DNA of 64,000 nt from Wuchereria bancrofti. Taxonomy: Eukaryota; Nematoda; Chromadorea; Rhabditida; Onchocercidae. The notes beneath the pieces are model-generated. The model had not been told where the DNA came from and did not search any database. It saw only the letters and a program-made list of their open reading frames with translations. Shown here one piece after another: positions 12,696 to 26,551 of the stretch. The stretch spans positions 181,100 through 245,099 of the forward strand of contig SSBO01000013.1 in NCBI GenBank assembly GCA_005281725.1. The letters run 5' to 3'. Each line of letters starts with the position of its first letter. Position 1 is the first letter of the stretch. The translations under genes and the position numbers were made by a program.

Positions 12696-15600
12696 ATGAA
12701 ATTATTCATCGTCAATTTTATCAAATTTTTTATTTTTATACTTCTAATTATAATTAATATTGCTGAATTTCACTGTACTGTAATATTTCCAACTGTTAAC
12801 ATAACACAATATTGGCAAAATTTTCATAATTTTAACAATACCAGTCAAATGTTACAAAATTTTAACAGAAATTTAAGTATTTATATGCCAAAACAATATG
12901 ACATTATTAGAAGACAAAAGTTTATTGATAATAGCATTAATTTATGTACACTAAAAAATTGTCAACAAAATAATTTAATTAAACAAAAAAATCATCAGCA
13001 ATTGAAAATTCAACGCGAAAACACTATAAGGAGTAAATTATCAAATGATTTAAATGCGCTACCATTGCAGGTAATGGAAACTGGTAAGTATCATTAATTA
13101 ATTATTACTAAAGTAATAAGTCATTTTTGTTTAATCTAAAAAATTATGTAATTTTATGATACCACTAGAAAAGGAGTAATTAATAAATGAAAAAAAAAGA
13201 AAAAAGGAACATATAATTAATGAGTTTTATCTCAATGTAATATATTATATTCATGTAAGTTTTGCGTTACGTAAACTATTTATAGCTTTTCATATGCTTT
13301 TTTTGTAAACTATTTATAACTATTTATATCGTTATGTAAACTATTCATTCTTTTTTTGAAATGATAAAAGGTAATGATCAAATTGATATGAAACAAAGAT
13401 GGGAAGTATGTAATTTAATAAATTAATTTATTTTTTTACCTTTCAAAATAATTTGTCGTCGTTTTACCAATAATGCGACTAATTTTTTTTTCATGATGAA
13501 TAAAATATGTAAAAATTGTTTAATTTCCAACTCCGATTAATAGCTAATCTATAGAATTCCATTATTTATGAGTGAAATTATATGAAAAAGTTTATTTTAG
13601 GAAACAATAAGCAAATGCAATTTCAACTTCCACTATTAGTTCGAAGTGCTAGTGACATGTTAAAATTATTCAAAAGAATTGCTACTCAAGAACAGGATGT
13701 TCAAAACAATGAAGTTCCTGTTCAAGGCATTGCAAAATGAACATCGATCATCCTTTTTTTTGTTTTTTATTCTTTATTTTTGTAAATGAGATTAAAAGTT
13801 CTAAATTACAGTAATTTCAGATTTTATTGATTGTTTTAAAAATTTATTTCAGCAAATTATTCGAAGACAATCAATGCAACAATTATCAGTGCCGATATCA
13901 CATGAATTTCAATCGAAAAGAAAATTATCACTGATAAAACCATTTAATCTTGGTGATATGCCAAGTGTTACACACGGAAGCAATCATCGAAGTATGATGT
14001 AGTTAAAAATAAAATTATAGAGTGAAAAGTTTCATGTATAGTAATTCTAAAATTTCGCACAAAATGTAACATAAGAGCTTTATGTAAATATAATTCCAAA
14101 ACACTTGGGTATGGAATTACATTTGAGGTGTGACCAATTTAATTAAATTCGAGTATGAACTATTTTATAATGATCAATATGTTTCATCCTAATTCAGCTA
14201 ATTTTATCTCGCAAATGAAAATATTTGATTTTAATGATATCTTCATATATATATTATGATATTTTCGCAAAAATTACTGTAAAATTAAAATAGTATTACA
14301 ATACTATTTATCATTATAATAATTTGTACATGTTGAAATTTTAAATTACAAATTTCGCTTTTTTTTAACATTTTATCTATTCTTAATAGTTTTAGAAAAA
14401 ATCACACTTTCTTTTCATAATTTTGCCTAACTTTTCCATCATTTATTAATGTTAATAGTTTTTTTTTTTCAGCTTTATAAAAAATAACGTATATCATTTA
14501 CCTAATGATATATGAATAGTACTTAAACTTTTTAAGGTAATATAACAGTAGAAGATACGATATGGTCAGAATTATTATTTGGTCCACGTGGTGTACTAAC
14601 AGCTGTTTTTCATATTCTTGATGATCGACGTAAAATTACGGGGAAAATACATGACAGAACTACAATCATCGAAAATAGCAATAATAATAAGCAAACAACT
14701 GATACGTATCATCAGTCAGATTTATCATTACTACCTGATTTTCTGATAGATGGTTAGTTCTTTAATTTTTGTCCAGTTATTAACGAATTTAAAACTTCTT
14801 TTTTTCCCTTTTTTGGATGAGATTGGTTGATTGAAATTTCTATTCTTATAAGGTATAATAGGTATATGTTTGTTCAATTATTATCAATTTTTGCTAGATA
14901 TTGTTAGAAGAAATTGAAAAGTTTTATCGAAGATTTTTTTTTAATTCCAAATTTTCTAAACAAAAAAAAAAAAAAGAATAATAATGAAAAAGTAAATCTG
15001 AACGTATCAGGGTATCTCTATAAATTGTAGAAAGTAAAAGAGTTGTTGAACTAATTCTCAGATCAAAACACATCTCTAAGATTTTGCAAGAATATTTCGC
15101 GATATCCCGGGATTAATTTTAAACATCATTCTAATAATGAGATCTATCAAAAGGGCGGGAAGCAAAATACGCCGCTCAGACATCTTTGATCTCTAAAACT
15201 TGTTCCCGTACGTCAGCTAAAGCTGTCCTACAGCGAGTGGGGTTCGAACCCACGAGGACTTACGTCCATTGGAACTTAAGTCCAACGCCTTAACCACTCG
15301 GCCATCGCTGTCTCAACCTTATGCCGCACTTAGCTTTTGGTAAATTAATTTAACAATTTTTCATTTTTGAATAAATTAAGAATTCAAAAATGAAATTCAA
15401 TGGAAACATTTGGACAAATAAGAAAAGAATGTAACAGAGTTTAAAAAAAAAATTATTCGCATTGCTACAATTATATTTATATTTAATGTAGCTATGTGTG
15501 ATGTGCTAAGTTTAATCAATGTGTTAAATTTTTTTTAAAAAACTAGGCTTTAAGATACTAATTTAATATAAATAGATAAGTGAAATATTTGTAAATATTA

Positions 15601-18600
15601 AATTAGGAATAAAATGTAATTAAAGTCTATTGCATTCTTGTCAAATTTTACATCATTTAAAGAGTTAAAAAAGTAGAAGTATAATAGCACTTTTTAATAT
15701 ACAGTCATTTGGAATATTGTTGAATGAATCATAAATTAATCATTCATTAATTAATTATATTTCGTTTGATTAATGATAGATTAGCAATTTTTTTTCTTCA
15801 TTCCTAAACATTTTTCTTTACTTACATTGATCTAGAAAGATATTCAAAATTTCTCAAAAATATATTTTTCATTTAATTGGAAATAGTAGAAAATGTATAA
15901 ATGTAGATAAAGAACTTTTTTCTCTCTCAAATTTTTCTTCGATCAAAATAGATAAAAGAAAATGTTTCAAATCTATTAGGAGACATTATCATTCGAAATA
16001 AATTGATGAATTAATTGAAGCCAACCTAATGAATGTATTTATTTCTTCCAGCTATCATTTTTGTTTTTTGTTTTGTTTTTATTTTCAGCAAAACCAATCG
16101 ATTTTGCAAAAATTTTTGAATCATTTTTAACCGGCTCAAAGGGAAATTTTGATGAACGCATTTTTAATTTACCAGAAATATTGGGAATTTGTAATCGGCT
16201 TAGTTGTGGAGATATTTACAAAGCTATTGATGCATTTCGAAAAAGTGAATTTTTTATTAACTTTCAGGTACTTTCATAGTTTGTTTTTTGTTTGTTTTTT
16301 TTTTTTCATTTTATAGATTGACAAATTTAGAGTATAAATAATGAAAAATTACACAAACTATGTGAATATTATGATAAATATATTCTTTTTGAATAATTAT
16401 GAATCATCTTTATGCTTCTGATTTTAAAATCTAAATTGTGAAGAAATTCCAATTTGAAAAGACTTTAAAGAATATTTGTATAACTTATTGCAGACAGCAT
16501 TACAATTAATACAAGATCCGAAAGGATGGGAAATTCTTGGTGATCTTATTTCAAATCCTGATTTGATTGCTCAATTCATGAATGGAGCAGGTGGAGCTAA
16601 AGGTCATCGTGGTAGCATGGGAAATTTATTTGGTAGTATTACTCGTGCTAGTAAATCATCAAAAAATAATACTAAAGGTATATTTCAATTATTTGTTATT
16701 TCAAGCAAGTTTGTTAACAAGCATTTTTTATGAGGAAGAAAAGATGTTTTTTAAATATATTAAAAAAAAAATTTTCTAAAATTAGCTTTTTACAGAAATT
16801 GGTCCAGAAGATGGCGATATTGGCATCGATTTTAGCAAAATGATTGAAAATGGTAATGATGGTTATGGTAGTAAATTCGAGAAATCAAAAAAGCCAACTG
16901 CTGAAGAATTACCTGAAATTGCGGAGAATATTGATGCAATCGACTATTACAACGCCGTAGGTTTGGATCGTACCAATATTTTCATTCAACAATTAAGTAT
17001 TTTAATCAGAACAATAAAAAAAGATAAATAAGTTAGGAAGTATTGATAAGTTTAAAAAAATATAAATCAATAGTTATTAAATAAAAAATAAAAAGAAATA
17101 ATGAGTTAAATAATATATATTAAATAAATGAAAAAATTATATTAAGAGGTAGTGCATAGATTAGTAATGTTTTTTGGAAAATATTCAACAATTTTAAAAT
17201 TATCCAACAAAATATGGTACGAAATGAATAAATTTAATGAATAAATTAAATGTTCATAATTAATTTTAGGTTGAAAGTGGTGCAGATACTGATGATATTG
17301 AAAAAAATACTAAACCAGATATTATTGCGACAACGGAAACTACAATAGCATCATTAATACAAACCAAAATATCATCTATTATTCCGGACTTAGATCTAAT
17401 ATTACCTGAAATTTCTGAAAATATTGATCAAATTGAGCAGACAAAAATAATAATTGATGCTAACACACCGATTCCAACAAAAACTTTAGGGTATACTTCC
17501 TCATTTGCTCTTTGATTTTTAATTTTATTGTTTATTGGTATTTTTATTTTGTTATTTATTACATTTTACTTATTTAAATTTATGATTTTTTAAAATTCTT
17601 TTTTTTAAAAAAGAAACCCTTAACAGGACAATTGTTAAGCAAACATCAATTTAACTATCGTAACAATAATTTTTAGCGAACAAACCACTGTTGCAACTCT
17701 TCGACGACTACGACGTCCTTATATCACCATAACTTATAAACCTATCATTGCAAGAACAACAACAATAACAATTCATAAAAAAACAATAACAACTCGTTAT
17801 TCTACTTGGATTAGTACAAATGCAAGAAGATCAGCCACTAAATCAACAACAAGAAATTTCCGTGAAGATAGTGATTATTATGCTATGTATTATGATGATG
17901 TAAGAGGTTAATATCAGTTTTGCATAATTCATAAAAAATCAATTTTGAAATTTCAATACTTCTGAAAATCTAAAAATCTCAATGCTTCTATAACCAAAAC
18001 TTCTACAATTTGTTAAATTTGAATATAATATTTTGCAAAAAGAAAGTTAATGAAGAAAAAGAAAAACGATGAACAAATTCTCGTAAAATTTATAAAATTT
18101 GAAATATTATGATGAAATTCAAAATGACAAAATTAATGTAAACTTTATGAATTATAATAAAAAATGAACAAAAATGAATTGTAAGAAAAATTTATCAATG
18201 TAAAATAAGTTAACACATTACAATAATCTGAATAACTATCAGAATATCTGAGATATTTCAAATGCTTCAACTATTCATTTTAACAAATGCAAAATTTGTC
18301 ACTCAAGCAAGTATCAGAGTTCAAGGATAATAACTGTTCCCGTACTTGGACGAGACAAAGTATCGGAGTTCAAGGGTAATAACTGTTCCCGTATCTGAAC
18401 AAAACAAGGTCATGATTTGAGATGAAATGTACAATTTTTTTTCCCCAATATAATGTCATACAAATAAATTGAGCTATTGCAAATAATTAAGAAACGAATT
18501 TAAAATATCGGCAAACAATCGGTAAACATAAAATATAAATAAACGTTTAACACAAAATATTAACTACTATATTTAATTGTTATTAAATTACAGTCAATTA

Positions 18601-18710
18601 GGACAATAAGAGATATTATCAGCATTGAAAATGATTTATCAGATAATGATATCAAGGAAGAAAACAAAAAAAAGGAAAAAAAAACGTGCATATATCAAAC
18701 TGATGAATAA
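12696..18710 (+). CDS. Large secreted protein of unknown function, paralogue-like to 8497-10707
   Basis: Exons in phase: 12696-13083, 13601 to about 13713-13719 (donor uncertain), 13853-13991, 14537-14752, 16089-16267, 16494-16677, 16796-16956, 17270-17490, 17677-17899 and 18594-18710; about 648 residues. The start encodes a signal peptide (MKLFIVNFIKFFIFILLIII). The N-terminal part is Asn/Gln-rich and basic. The middle carries FGPRGVLTAVFHILDD, then ILGICNRLSCGDIYKAIDAF, NFQTALQLIQDPKGWEILGD and LISNPDLIAQF. The C-terminal third is Thr-rich, then acidic and tyrosine-rich (EDSDYYAMYYDD), and ends in a Lys-rich exon. Skipping the last intron would end the protein at a stop at 17909. The cysteine-plus-ALQLIQDP block matches the layout of the upstream secreted gene. 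I do not recognise the family. The reading frames, phases and signal peptide make it a convincing gene, but the exon 2 boundary is tentative. Confidence 0.75.
15229..15311 (-). tRNA. tRNA-Leu (anticodon TAA)
   Basis: Reading the minus strand from 15311, a 7-bp acceptor stem (ACAGCGA with TCGCTGT) closes the molecule, followed by discriminator A at 15229. The D-arm is GCCGAGTGGTTAAGGC, the T-arm is GTGGGTTCGAACCCCAC, and a long variable arm marks a class II tRNA. The anticodon loop CTTAAGT gives anticodon TAA, so leucine. It is intronless, 83 nt, and lies in the intron 14753-16088 of the secreted-protein gene, on the opposite strand. Confidence 0.97.
18310..18407. repeat. 49-bp direct duplication
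   Basis: Two adjacent copies start at 18310 and 18359, each with AGTATCRGAGTTCAAGGRTA then TAACTGTTCCCGTA. They differ at only a few positions and look richer in G+C than the surrounding intron. They fall in the last intron of the secreted-protein gene. Confidence 0.85.
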
Positions 18711-20178
18711 AATTTGACGAATCTAGTTTAGCAAATTTCAAAAGATACAGCAAACTATCACAGCATTTCACTTATCCACAATTAATAACCAGAATAAATT
18801 CAAAGAGAAAAAGAAAGACGGAGAAAGAGAGAGTTTGTTGAAATCTTTTTCAGAAAATAAAAATTCGAGAGTTTCTCAAAGAATTCACAATAAGAAGCAA
18901 ATTAATTAAATGCTATTTTAATTAGTAAATTGAAAAATTAGAACGGTAAAGACAAATAATGTAAATGAATGATTAAAGAATGTAAAATTAATGCTAGTTT
19001 TATCTTTTTTATTTTCTCTCGTTATTATTAGTTATTAATTTCCTCACAAAAAATTTTGTCCCGAAAGATAATGTTTAATTCAATTTTTGACAACAAATTA
19101 GAATTATTCAAACTTAATTAGAACTCAATTTTCTTTTATTCAATTTGACTTTATTAACCAAATATTTACTAAAAATTGTTTGTATTATTGTTATTATTAA
19201 TAATTGTTATTGTTATCATTACTATTATTACCATTAATTATTATATCATAATTACAAAGCTACACTGAATTGTCCTGAAAATATAGCGAGCAGAGTCAAC
19301 TATTAGTCAATCATCATTGTAAGATGCATTATCGATCGAACGGCTGATATCCAATTTGCTACACGGAAGTCTCAGAGATTTGTTATTTCATCAACTATGT
19401 ATATTCTCTATATACTATTGTAAAATTTAGTATAATACTTATTTGCTAGCATATTGTGTTATTTTATATGATAGAATTGACGTGAATTACGTGAAGATAA
19501 TTGTTATAAATTATTTAATTATCAAACATTTGCTATTTTTTCATTTTATTATGAATTATTCAATTATCAAACATTGCTTTTTTTTTCATTCTATTATAAA
19601 TTACTAAATTACGAAACATTTGCTTTTTTTCATTTTATTTTATTTTCAGGGTTGATCAAGAAATGATATAATTAATTTAATTGACAGAAATGTTGTAATA
19701 TATGTGAAAAAACCAAGACATTTATTTGATTATTTTGTGAATATTTTTACAATTTAATTAATTTATTTGTTTCTATAGTAGCTGGAAGTATTGCAATTGA
19801 TGGCTAGCAATTGGTTAGTGTTGATATTATTACAATATTTGTATCAAATAATTCCTTCTTTCTTTTTTCTCCTACATACATTTATTAAAGTTTTCGTACA
19901 TATTTTTGAAATTACATTTTTATTACAAAATTATCAAATTCTTTTGAAAAATATGAAACTCTGATGAATATAATAATCTCATTAGAGAAATTTTTATTTT
20001 TTATTTTTTTATAAAAGTATGAACTATCTAATTATTTATTATAATTATTCCATCTTTGGGTCTTCATTGATGATCACTAGCTGATATGATTCATCTTTTA
20101 TTATATTTTCCAAGTGAAATATTTGTTGTAGATTTGATGCAGAAAGAATGATGATAAATTGATAATTTATTCGAAACA
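18711..20178. other. Gene-free spacer between secreted protein and mannosidase
   Basis: AT-rich, with AAT/ATT-type simple sequence around 19175-19250. No coding frame with splice support was seen. The promoter and 5' untranslated region of the mannosidase must lie in its right part. A splice-acceptor-like TATTTTCAG near 19650 could begin a leader exon. Confidence 0.5.
19506..19645. repeat. 45-bp tandem repeat, three copies
   Basis: Units beginning ATAAATTATT, ATGAATTATT and ATAAATTACT start at about 19506, 19551 and 19596. Each continues with AATTAYSAAACATT and a T-run. The third unit runs into a splice-acceptor-like TATTTTCAG. Confidence 0.8.
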
Positions 20179-23100
20179 ATGAGAAAATTATATCGTTCCG
20201 GTAGTGAAGGCCATTTACCCTTTCTTATTAATCCTATCGCAGAAAAGCGAACATCTCTACGTCTCTGCCGAGTAAGTTACAAGTTATTAATTTTTGAAAA
20301 TTATTTAGTATATAAATGTTTTTAGTAACATATTTTTAAATGCATATTTTAGAATATTTGATTAAAGTGTGGAAATTTAATAGCAATACTGCTTTAAATT
20401 ATAAATAATCTTAAAAGTGACTTTTTAATTAAAAAATAATTTTAATAAGTGTTTTTTTTTTTCAGTATTGGCGATCACTGGCTCGTTTACAACGTTTTGC
20501 TCTGCTCATTTTACTTTTTTTTCTATTCGTCATTTGTTTTATTGCAGCAAAAGGCACAGTAGGTGTGGACAGTGCATATCATTTATCAAAAAATATTGCA
20601 AATGGTGCAGAACCAATCGATATGCCTCCTAATAATGATAAAGTTCTTATTATTGTTTTCTTTATTGCTCATATAATTTTCCTGCATAGTTTATATAATT
20701 CGAAAATTTAAAATCCCGAAAATTTTTTTTTAAAGTCTTTTGGTTTTTAAAACTTATATTTTAGCTTTTCATCTTTGATCTAGTGTTTACAAATTATTAC
20801 GTTCATTTTTTCTCCCCCGATTTTTAGTCAGCAGAAGAAATAGCATACGAAGATTCAGCACTGGTGAATCAGAGTCGTGAAAATTCTAAAAGCAATGAAG
20901 AGAAGGATAGTAATGTTGCGAACAGAGGAAAGATTCAAAATCTTAAATATATTAAATTTAAAGGTGAATTATAATCTTTCTTATGGATTCATTTGGTACG
21001 ATTATATGTTCTTTATTGTGTGATCAGCAGATATTTACCTAAACGTAGGAATTGTATTAAAGTTTTTGTTGAACCCTGAGGAATTTATATTGTTCAAGTA
21101 TTTTTGATTGTTCCCTACAACAATTGCTATTTTTTTGTTTTTTTTAGGGCCACAAAACGACAAACAAAAAGCAGTGGTGGAAGCATTCAAGCATGCCTGG
21201 AAAGGATATAAGAAATATGCTTGGGGACATGATCATTTGAAACCGGTTACGAAGTCTTATAATGACTGGTTTGGTTTAGGATTAACAATTGTTGATTCGT
21301 TATCAACTGCCATTATTATGGGACTTAATGATGGTAAGCTTTACGAGATCGTCTTTCAAATATCATAAATTATCATAAGTTGTAATTATACATATGAAGA
21401 AAAGGTGTGATGAGAAAAAAAAGTTAAAAAAAAGGAAAATTTTATTTTAAAAAAGCTTTTTACTTTTTTATTATTAAGAATTCAAAGAAGGAAGAAAATG
21501 GGTTGCTGAATCGTTGTCGTTTGAGAAGAATCGTTTTGTAAGCTTCTTCGAAACAACCATACGCGTACTTGGTGGTTTATTAAGTGCTTATCATTTAAGT
21601 GGTGATCAAATGTTTGTTCATCGTGCTCAAGATCTTGGTTCTCGACTTGCTGCAGCTTATGCAACCTCATCCTCTATTCCATACAGCGACATTAGCCTTA
21701 CGAATAGGTTTTTTTTTCTTTTTTTTTGTTATATTTTTATATGCAAGCATCTTGTTATTAGACTATAATTATATTTTTGGCTAGTGACAAAGTTCAGTCA
21801 TCATGATTGAGAAATGCTTAGCAATAACTTTTTCATTCTTAAAGGATATTTAATTTGTTATATAATGTACAATAATTAACTGTAATGATATTTTGTAATT
21901 ATATAGATCTCATATGAATTGTCATCTTTTCTACATCAATTATTTCCGGAGGTCTTTTGAAAGACTTTTTATGCAAAGTATAACCATTTCGTAACAACAT
22001 TCTGTACAGCTTTAGTTTTTGATTATCATATCACATTGTGCTGTTTGCATAGTTAGAATTGATTTCGACAAATGACCTATTGCCTTTTAAACTTTATAAC
22101 ACATTAAGCAGTTCATGCGCACTGTTTTTAACTAAAACGTGTGATTACGCAATCAATCAGATGATGTGTATTGCTATAACATGAAATGTATCTGCTTTAA
22201 AAGTCATTAGCAATAATTTCAAACAATATTCCTGCGAGTTTTTAAGTGCTTTTTAGGGAAGGAAGGCAACCATCATGGAATACTTACTGTTCTCTTTCGG
22301 AAGTAACCAGCGTTCAGTTAGAACTGCGAGATCTTTCTCGAGTAACTAACAACAACACCTATGAAGTAAGTTTTTCTTGTTTATCTTGTAATCTTAGGGT
22401 TAACTTAGAATTGCACCTGTTTATTTGTAACTTAAATGAAATAAATTTAGTTAATTTATTAAATATATATATATATACATATATAGATGCTTGCATTTCG
22501 AACATCCGAGCATATACACAACGAAGGTTGTCGTGAATATGATGGATTGTGTGGTATGTTTATTAGTCCAGTGACAGGACGATTTAAAGGTGATTGGTTA
22601 TATCCCTTTTGTTACTTTAACTTAAATCACTCTGTTACTTATTTTTCTTCTTGGATGTAAATTACTTCATGTAAGTAGCTGCTTGCAAAATCATTTTTGT
22701 TCTATTTAGAGCAAATGATCATTACTATGGGTGCACGAGCAGATAGCTACTATGAATACTTATTGAAGCAATGGCTACAAACCGGCAAAACAATTGATTG
22801 GTAAAATTGCACAATAAGATAAAATATATATAATAAAAATTTTTATAATAAATAATAAAGATTTACTTTAATATTTTTTGTATATCTATTCTCTGCTTGT
22901 TTAGGCTGAAAGATGATTATAATCAGTCAATGGCAGCAATGGAAAAACATCTTTTGCGATACACAAAACCAAATAATTTTGCTTTTGTTGGTGAAATAAT
23001 AAGCGATAATGTATATTCTTCGAAAATGGTATAATTTATAGTTATTGAACTCGTGGAATTCATCTAATAACGGGAATGATAGCTTTTTTGCGTTCGTTTT

Positions 23101-23963
23101 TTGATTCTATTGGTTTTGGCCAATGAATTACCAATCCCTTTTTCATACACTTATCATGCATTCATGTGAACATTAGATGATTTATTGCAATTGTCACAAT
23201 ATAATAGAAATGATAAAAATAAAAATTTAGAAGTAAATTTTTAGGATCATTTGGCATGCTTTATTGCTGGTACTCTTGCATTGGGCAGTCTGAATGGTTT
23301 GCCAGCAAAACATATAGAGCTTGCAAAAGATATTGCAGAAGGTTGTCATAAAATGTACAGAACAAAAACAGGTTTAGGTCCAGAAATTGTTTATTTCAAT
23401 ATTGATGGATCAAATGCTCAAGATATTTCAATCAAAGTAAGTTAAACTTTAGTATTTTCCTAGTAAATTATATTTTGTGAGGGAAAGGAATAATTTATGG
23501 AGAATTATTTCAATGATTGTTTATAGCATATGGATGCGCATAGCTTATTGCGACCGGAGGCTATTGAAGCATGGTTTTATCTTTATCGAGCAACAGGTGA
23601 CAAAATTTATCAACAGTGGGGATGGGAAGTTTTCAGAGCTATTGAAAGTTATGCAAAAGTTGAACATGGTTACTCGTCAGTAAATAACGTCAAAAGAGTA
23701 CCCGTTACATATAAGTAAGTTATACTACCTAATTATTTCTATTTTTATGAGTTTTTGTAAATAAGTGTAAAAAAAAAGCTATCGATTAACATTTCTTATT
23801 TTATTTCTCCTTATCTAATTTCAGGGATATGATGGAATCATTTTTTCTAGCTGAAACTTTGAAATATCTTTATCTTTTATTTGATGATGACAAAACTGAC
23901 ATTCCTCTCGACAAATATGTCTTTAATACAGAAGGCCATCCATTGCCAATTTATGACCACTAA
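20179..23963 (+). CDS. MAN1B1: ER mannosyl-oligosaccharide 1,2-alpha-mannosidase (GH47), complete
   Basis: Twelve exons: 20179-20271, 20466-20642, 20828-20963, 21148-21333, 21479-21707, 22257-22365, 22487-22589, 22710-22800, 22905-23028, 23245-23436, 23527-23714 and 23825-23963, giving 588 residues. It is a type II membrane protein with one helix at about residues 42-59, a variable stem, then the GH47 catalytic barrel. Class I alpha-mannosidases trim alpha-1,2-linked mannose from N-glycans. This one matches the ER type (MAN1B1) rather than the Golgi type, as in [34 protein letters not shown] [19 protein letters not shown] and [10 protein letters not shown]. Likely catalytic acids are Glu222 (FFETTIR), Asp355 (ARADSYYEY) and Glu491 (RPEAIE); Thr578 in FNTEGHP corresponds to the calcium-binding threonine. 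All key residues are present, so an active enzyme is expected, acting in glycoprotein quality control. The donor after exon 2 (GTTCTT) is weak; other junctions are ordinary. Confidence 0.96.
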
Positions 23964-26243
23964 AAATATTATTCGTAAGTCTTTGCCTTCAGTTCGCATT
24001 AATGCTTAATGGAAGAGAAGTGCAAAGCATCGAAAAATCGCCTTTAGATTTTTCTTAAATTTATTACTAAACATTTGTAAAAATATGGTAAACTGAATCT
24101 TGCTATTTCTATCGCTAAGTTTCCCAGTTTACTTGAAACCTCTAAGAATATGTTTTTTTTTTTTTATTATGTATACCAGTGTATATATTTAGCCTTTCAA
24201 TGCAATATGTGTCCTATTTTCAAGAGGATCTGCCATTTAAATCTCTTAAATTTTTATAATCTTTAATTGGATTGTAATTTTGGATGATTATGTTTCAGAA
24301 TTTTCAGTACTTGATGTTCTTTCTAACTCTTCATAACTGGTTTCAATACCCGGTCAAATTGTTTGATGCAATAAAATTATGCCAGCTTATTTCCTTTATT
24401 TGTTTTGTCAATTTTGAAAAGTTTATTTTAATTTATACTCGTAATTTATACTCTTGTCGAATAGTTATCCTAATTTATGGCAGTCAGTTATGTTACCGGT
24501 GACCTCAATACTGGTCTTCCTCAAATTCATTATAATTTATCTTCTTTATAATTTCTTTGGTTTTCAAAAAAAAGAAAAAAAGAAACGTTATGGCAGATCA
24601 ATAAAGATAATTAATTGCGAATTGATATATACCAACTCTAAGATATTTTTGCTCTTTAATTTTATGCTCATTTTTTATAAAAATTGGAGAATGTTGGCTA
24701 ATCCTTCATTCCTTATCCATATATATTGATATTTCAATAGTTACATGTTGCATCCTTAACCGCTTGATGAATCTTTCATTCTCATTATCAACTTTCTAAT
24801 TAATTTATGTCAGATTTGGTGAGCTTTTTGCTATCTATTCTTTTCCTTCTTCTGATCAATTAAAATTTTTTTAATTTAAGATAATTAGCTTATTGAAGTT
24901 AGATATTTTTTTTAATGGTGAAAATGTTTCCTTTTTGGTCATTGTTATATTTTATTGCTTTACAATTTGCTCTATTTGGTAATTCTTTTATCACAAAGCT
25001 TTCTTTATTCTTTAACGGTTCATTCAATGATTCTTCTTTTTTTTTCTCGTCTTACGTTTATTTAATAATTTTTGGTGTGTTCCTAATTAATTGCAAAAAG
25101 CAACATGTAAATGTGACAAATTTTTTGCTCCAATGAATAGATATAAATTAGATATAAATCTAATGCATTAAATGAGTATATTTGCAAATATAAATGATAA
25201 TAGGTTGACTTTACGTATTGTTTAGTATGACCTAAAAGAAAAAGTTATATATAATATTGAAGTATTGTACATATTTTGTGAGAGGCAATAAATTCTGAAA
25301 GATAAACTTTTCACAAATTATGCTTAATGTATAATTAAGTAGAAAAATAATCAAAAGGGCTTTGAGGATTGACTACTGATATGTGATTTATAGAGTGTTA
25401 AAATAATCATAAATTTGATTGTCATGTATTTTACAATATTAAAATGCTTATTATTATTAATTTAGTTTTTTTGATGTTTGTTTTAGAATAAGTTAAGTTT
25501 TATAAAAAGAATATTTGTCAACTTTGGTATACTAATTTCTACATTTTTATTTTATATGTAAACTAAAAGTTTTCTTGTTGTAATTTTTTTTTTCGCTGAT
25601 AGAAATGAAGTTTCTTTGTGTAGCTAAAAACAAAAAATGGAAATTTCACAAAAAAGAAATAAAAATAAAAAGCAATAACAAAGTGAGGTCTGTCCTGAAT
25701 TCGTTCTTAATAATATATCTTTTATAAATAGATTTGGAATCAAAAAAAGAAAGGTCAGTCTTTATGTTTTTTTTCAGTTGCATAATTTTCGAATTATATT
25801 CATGCTATTTGAAAATATTTATTATTTAACGATTTTTTATATTTTTCCTAATCTTAATTTATAAAGAAAAGTTTCAGCAGGGATGATTGCAAAACATTTT
25901 ATCAGTGTGATTTTCCATTCATTGATATTCTTAACCGTTTAATTTTCTTTAAATGATATAATTATGTCATAAATAATTGATTTTTGATGGTTTATTGTAT
26001 TCTATCCAAATATATTTTTCTTTTAAATTCATGATTTAAAAATGAATTATCTATAAATGAATGAATATTAATTTTAGTTATTTTGAGGTGTATCAACGAT
26101 AATTTTTTTTTCTTGTTCAGTTTTATTTTTATAAAATTTACAGTTCTAGCTATGTTGGTACAATTAGCTGACTAACGACTATTCAGCAAATTTCGTAGAA
26201 GAGATGAATTCGTGGATGCTTCCAAGTGGGCAAGATGACCTGT

Positions 26244-26340
26244 TATTAGTAATAGATCACCTGAAAGGCGATAGAATTGATTAGTAATAGATCATTTGTA
26301 GGGTGGTGAAATTGATTAATAAAGATTCACCTGCGAAGTA
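26244..26340. repeat. 35-36-bp tandem repeat, about 2.7 copies
   Basis: Units start at 26244, 26280 and 26315 with ATTAGTAATAGATCACCTG, ATTAGTAATAGATCATTTG and a diverged ATTAATAAAGATTCACCTG. The core AATAGATCA also occurs in the 17-bp repeat at 125-178; whether that is more than chance is unknown. Confidence 0.75.
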
Positions 26341-26551
26341 TCACTGCTTTAGATGGTTTCTTTTAATTCTAAATTTTACTAAGCTAAAATTTCCGGAATC
26401 ACTTATTCTAGTTATAACAGCTAACGTTTTAAGCGTTTTTCCCATCTTTGATCATGCTAAAAGTAAAAACAAATTTGGTAGCTAAAAGAAACTTCAGAAA
26501 AAAGAAAAAAATAGCAGTGATGGTATACAAAAGTTTCAGCTACACATTTTA

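Noticed and set aside
26303..26485. Open frame next to the 35-bp repeat
   Set aside because: No splice sites or similarity; begins within repeat sequence.
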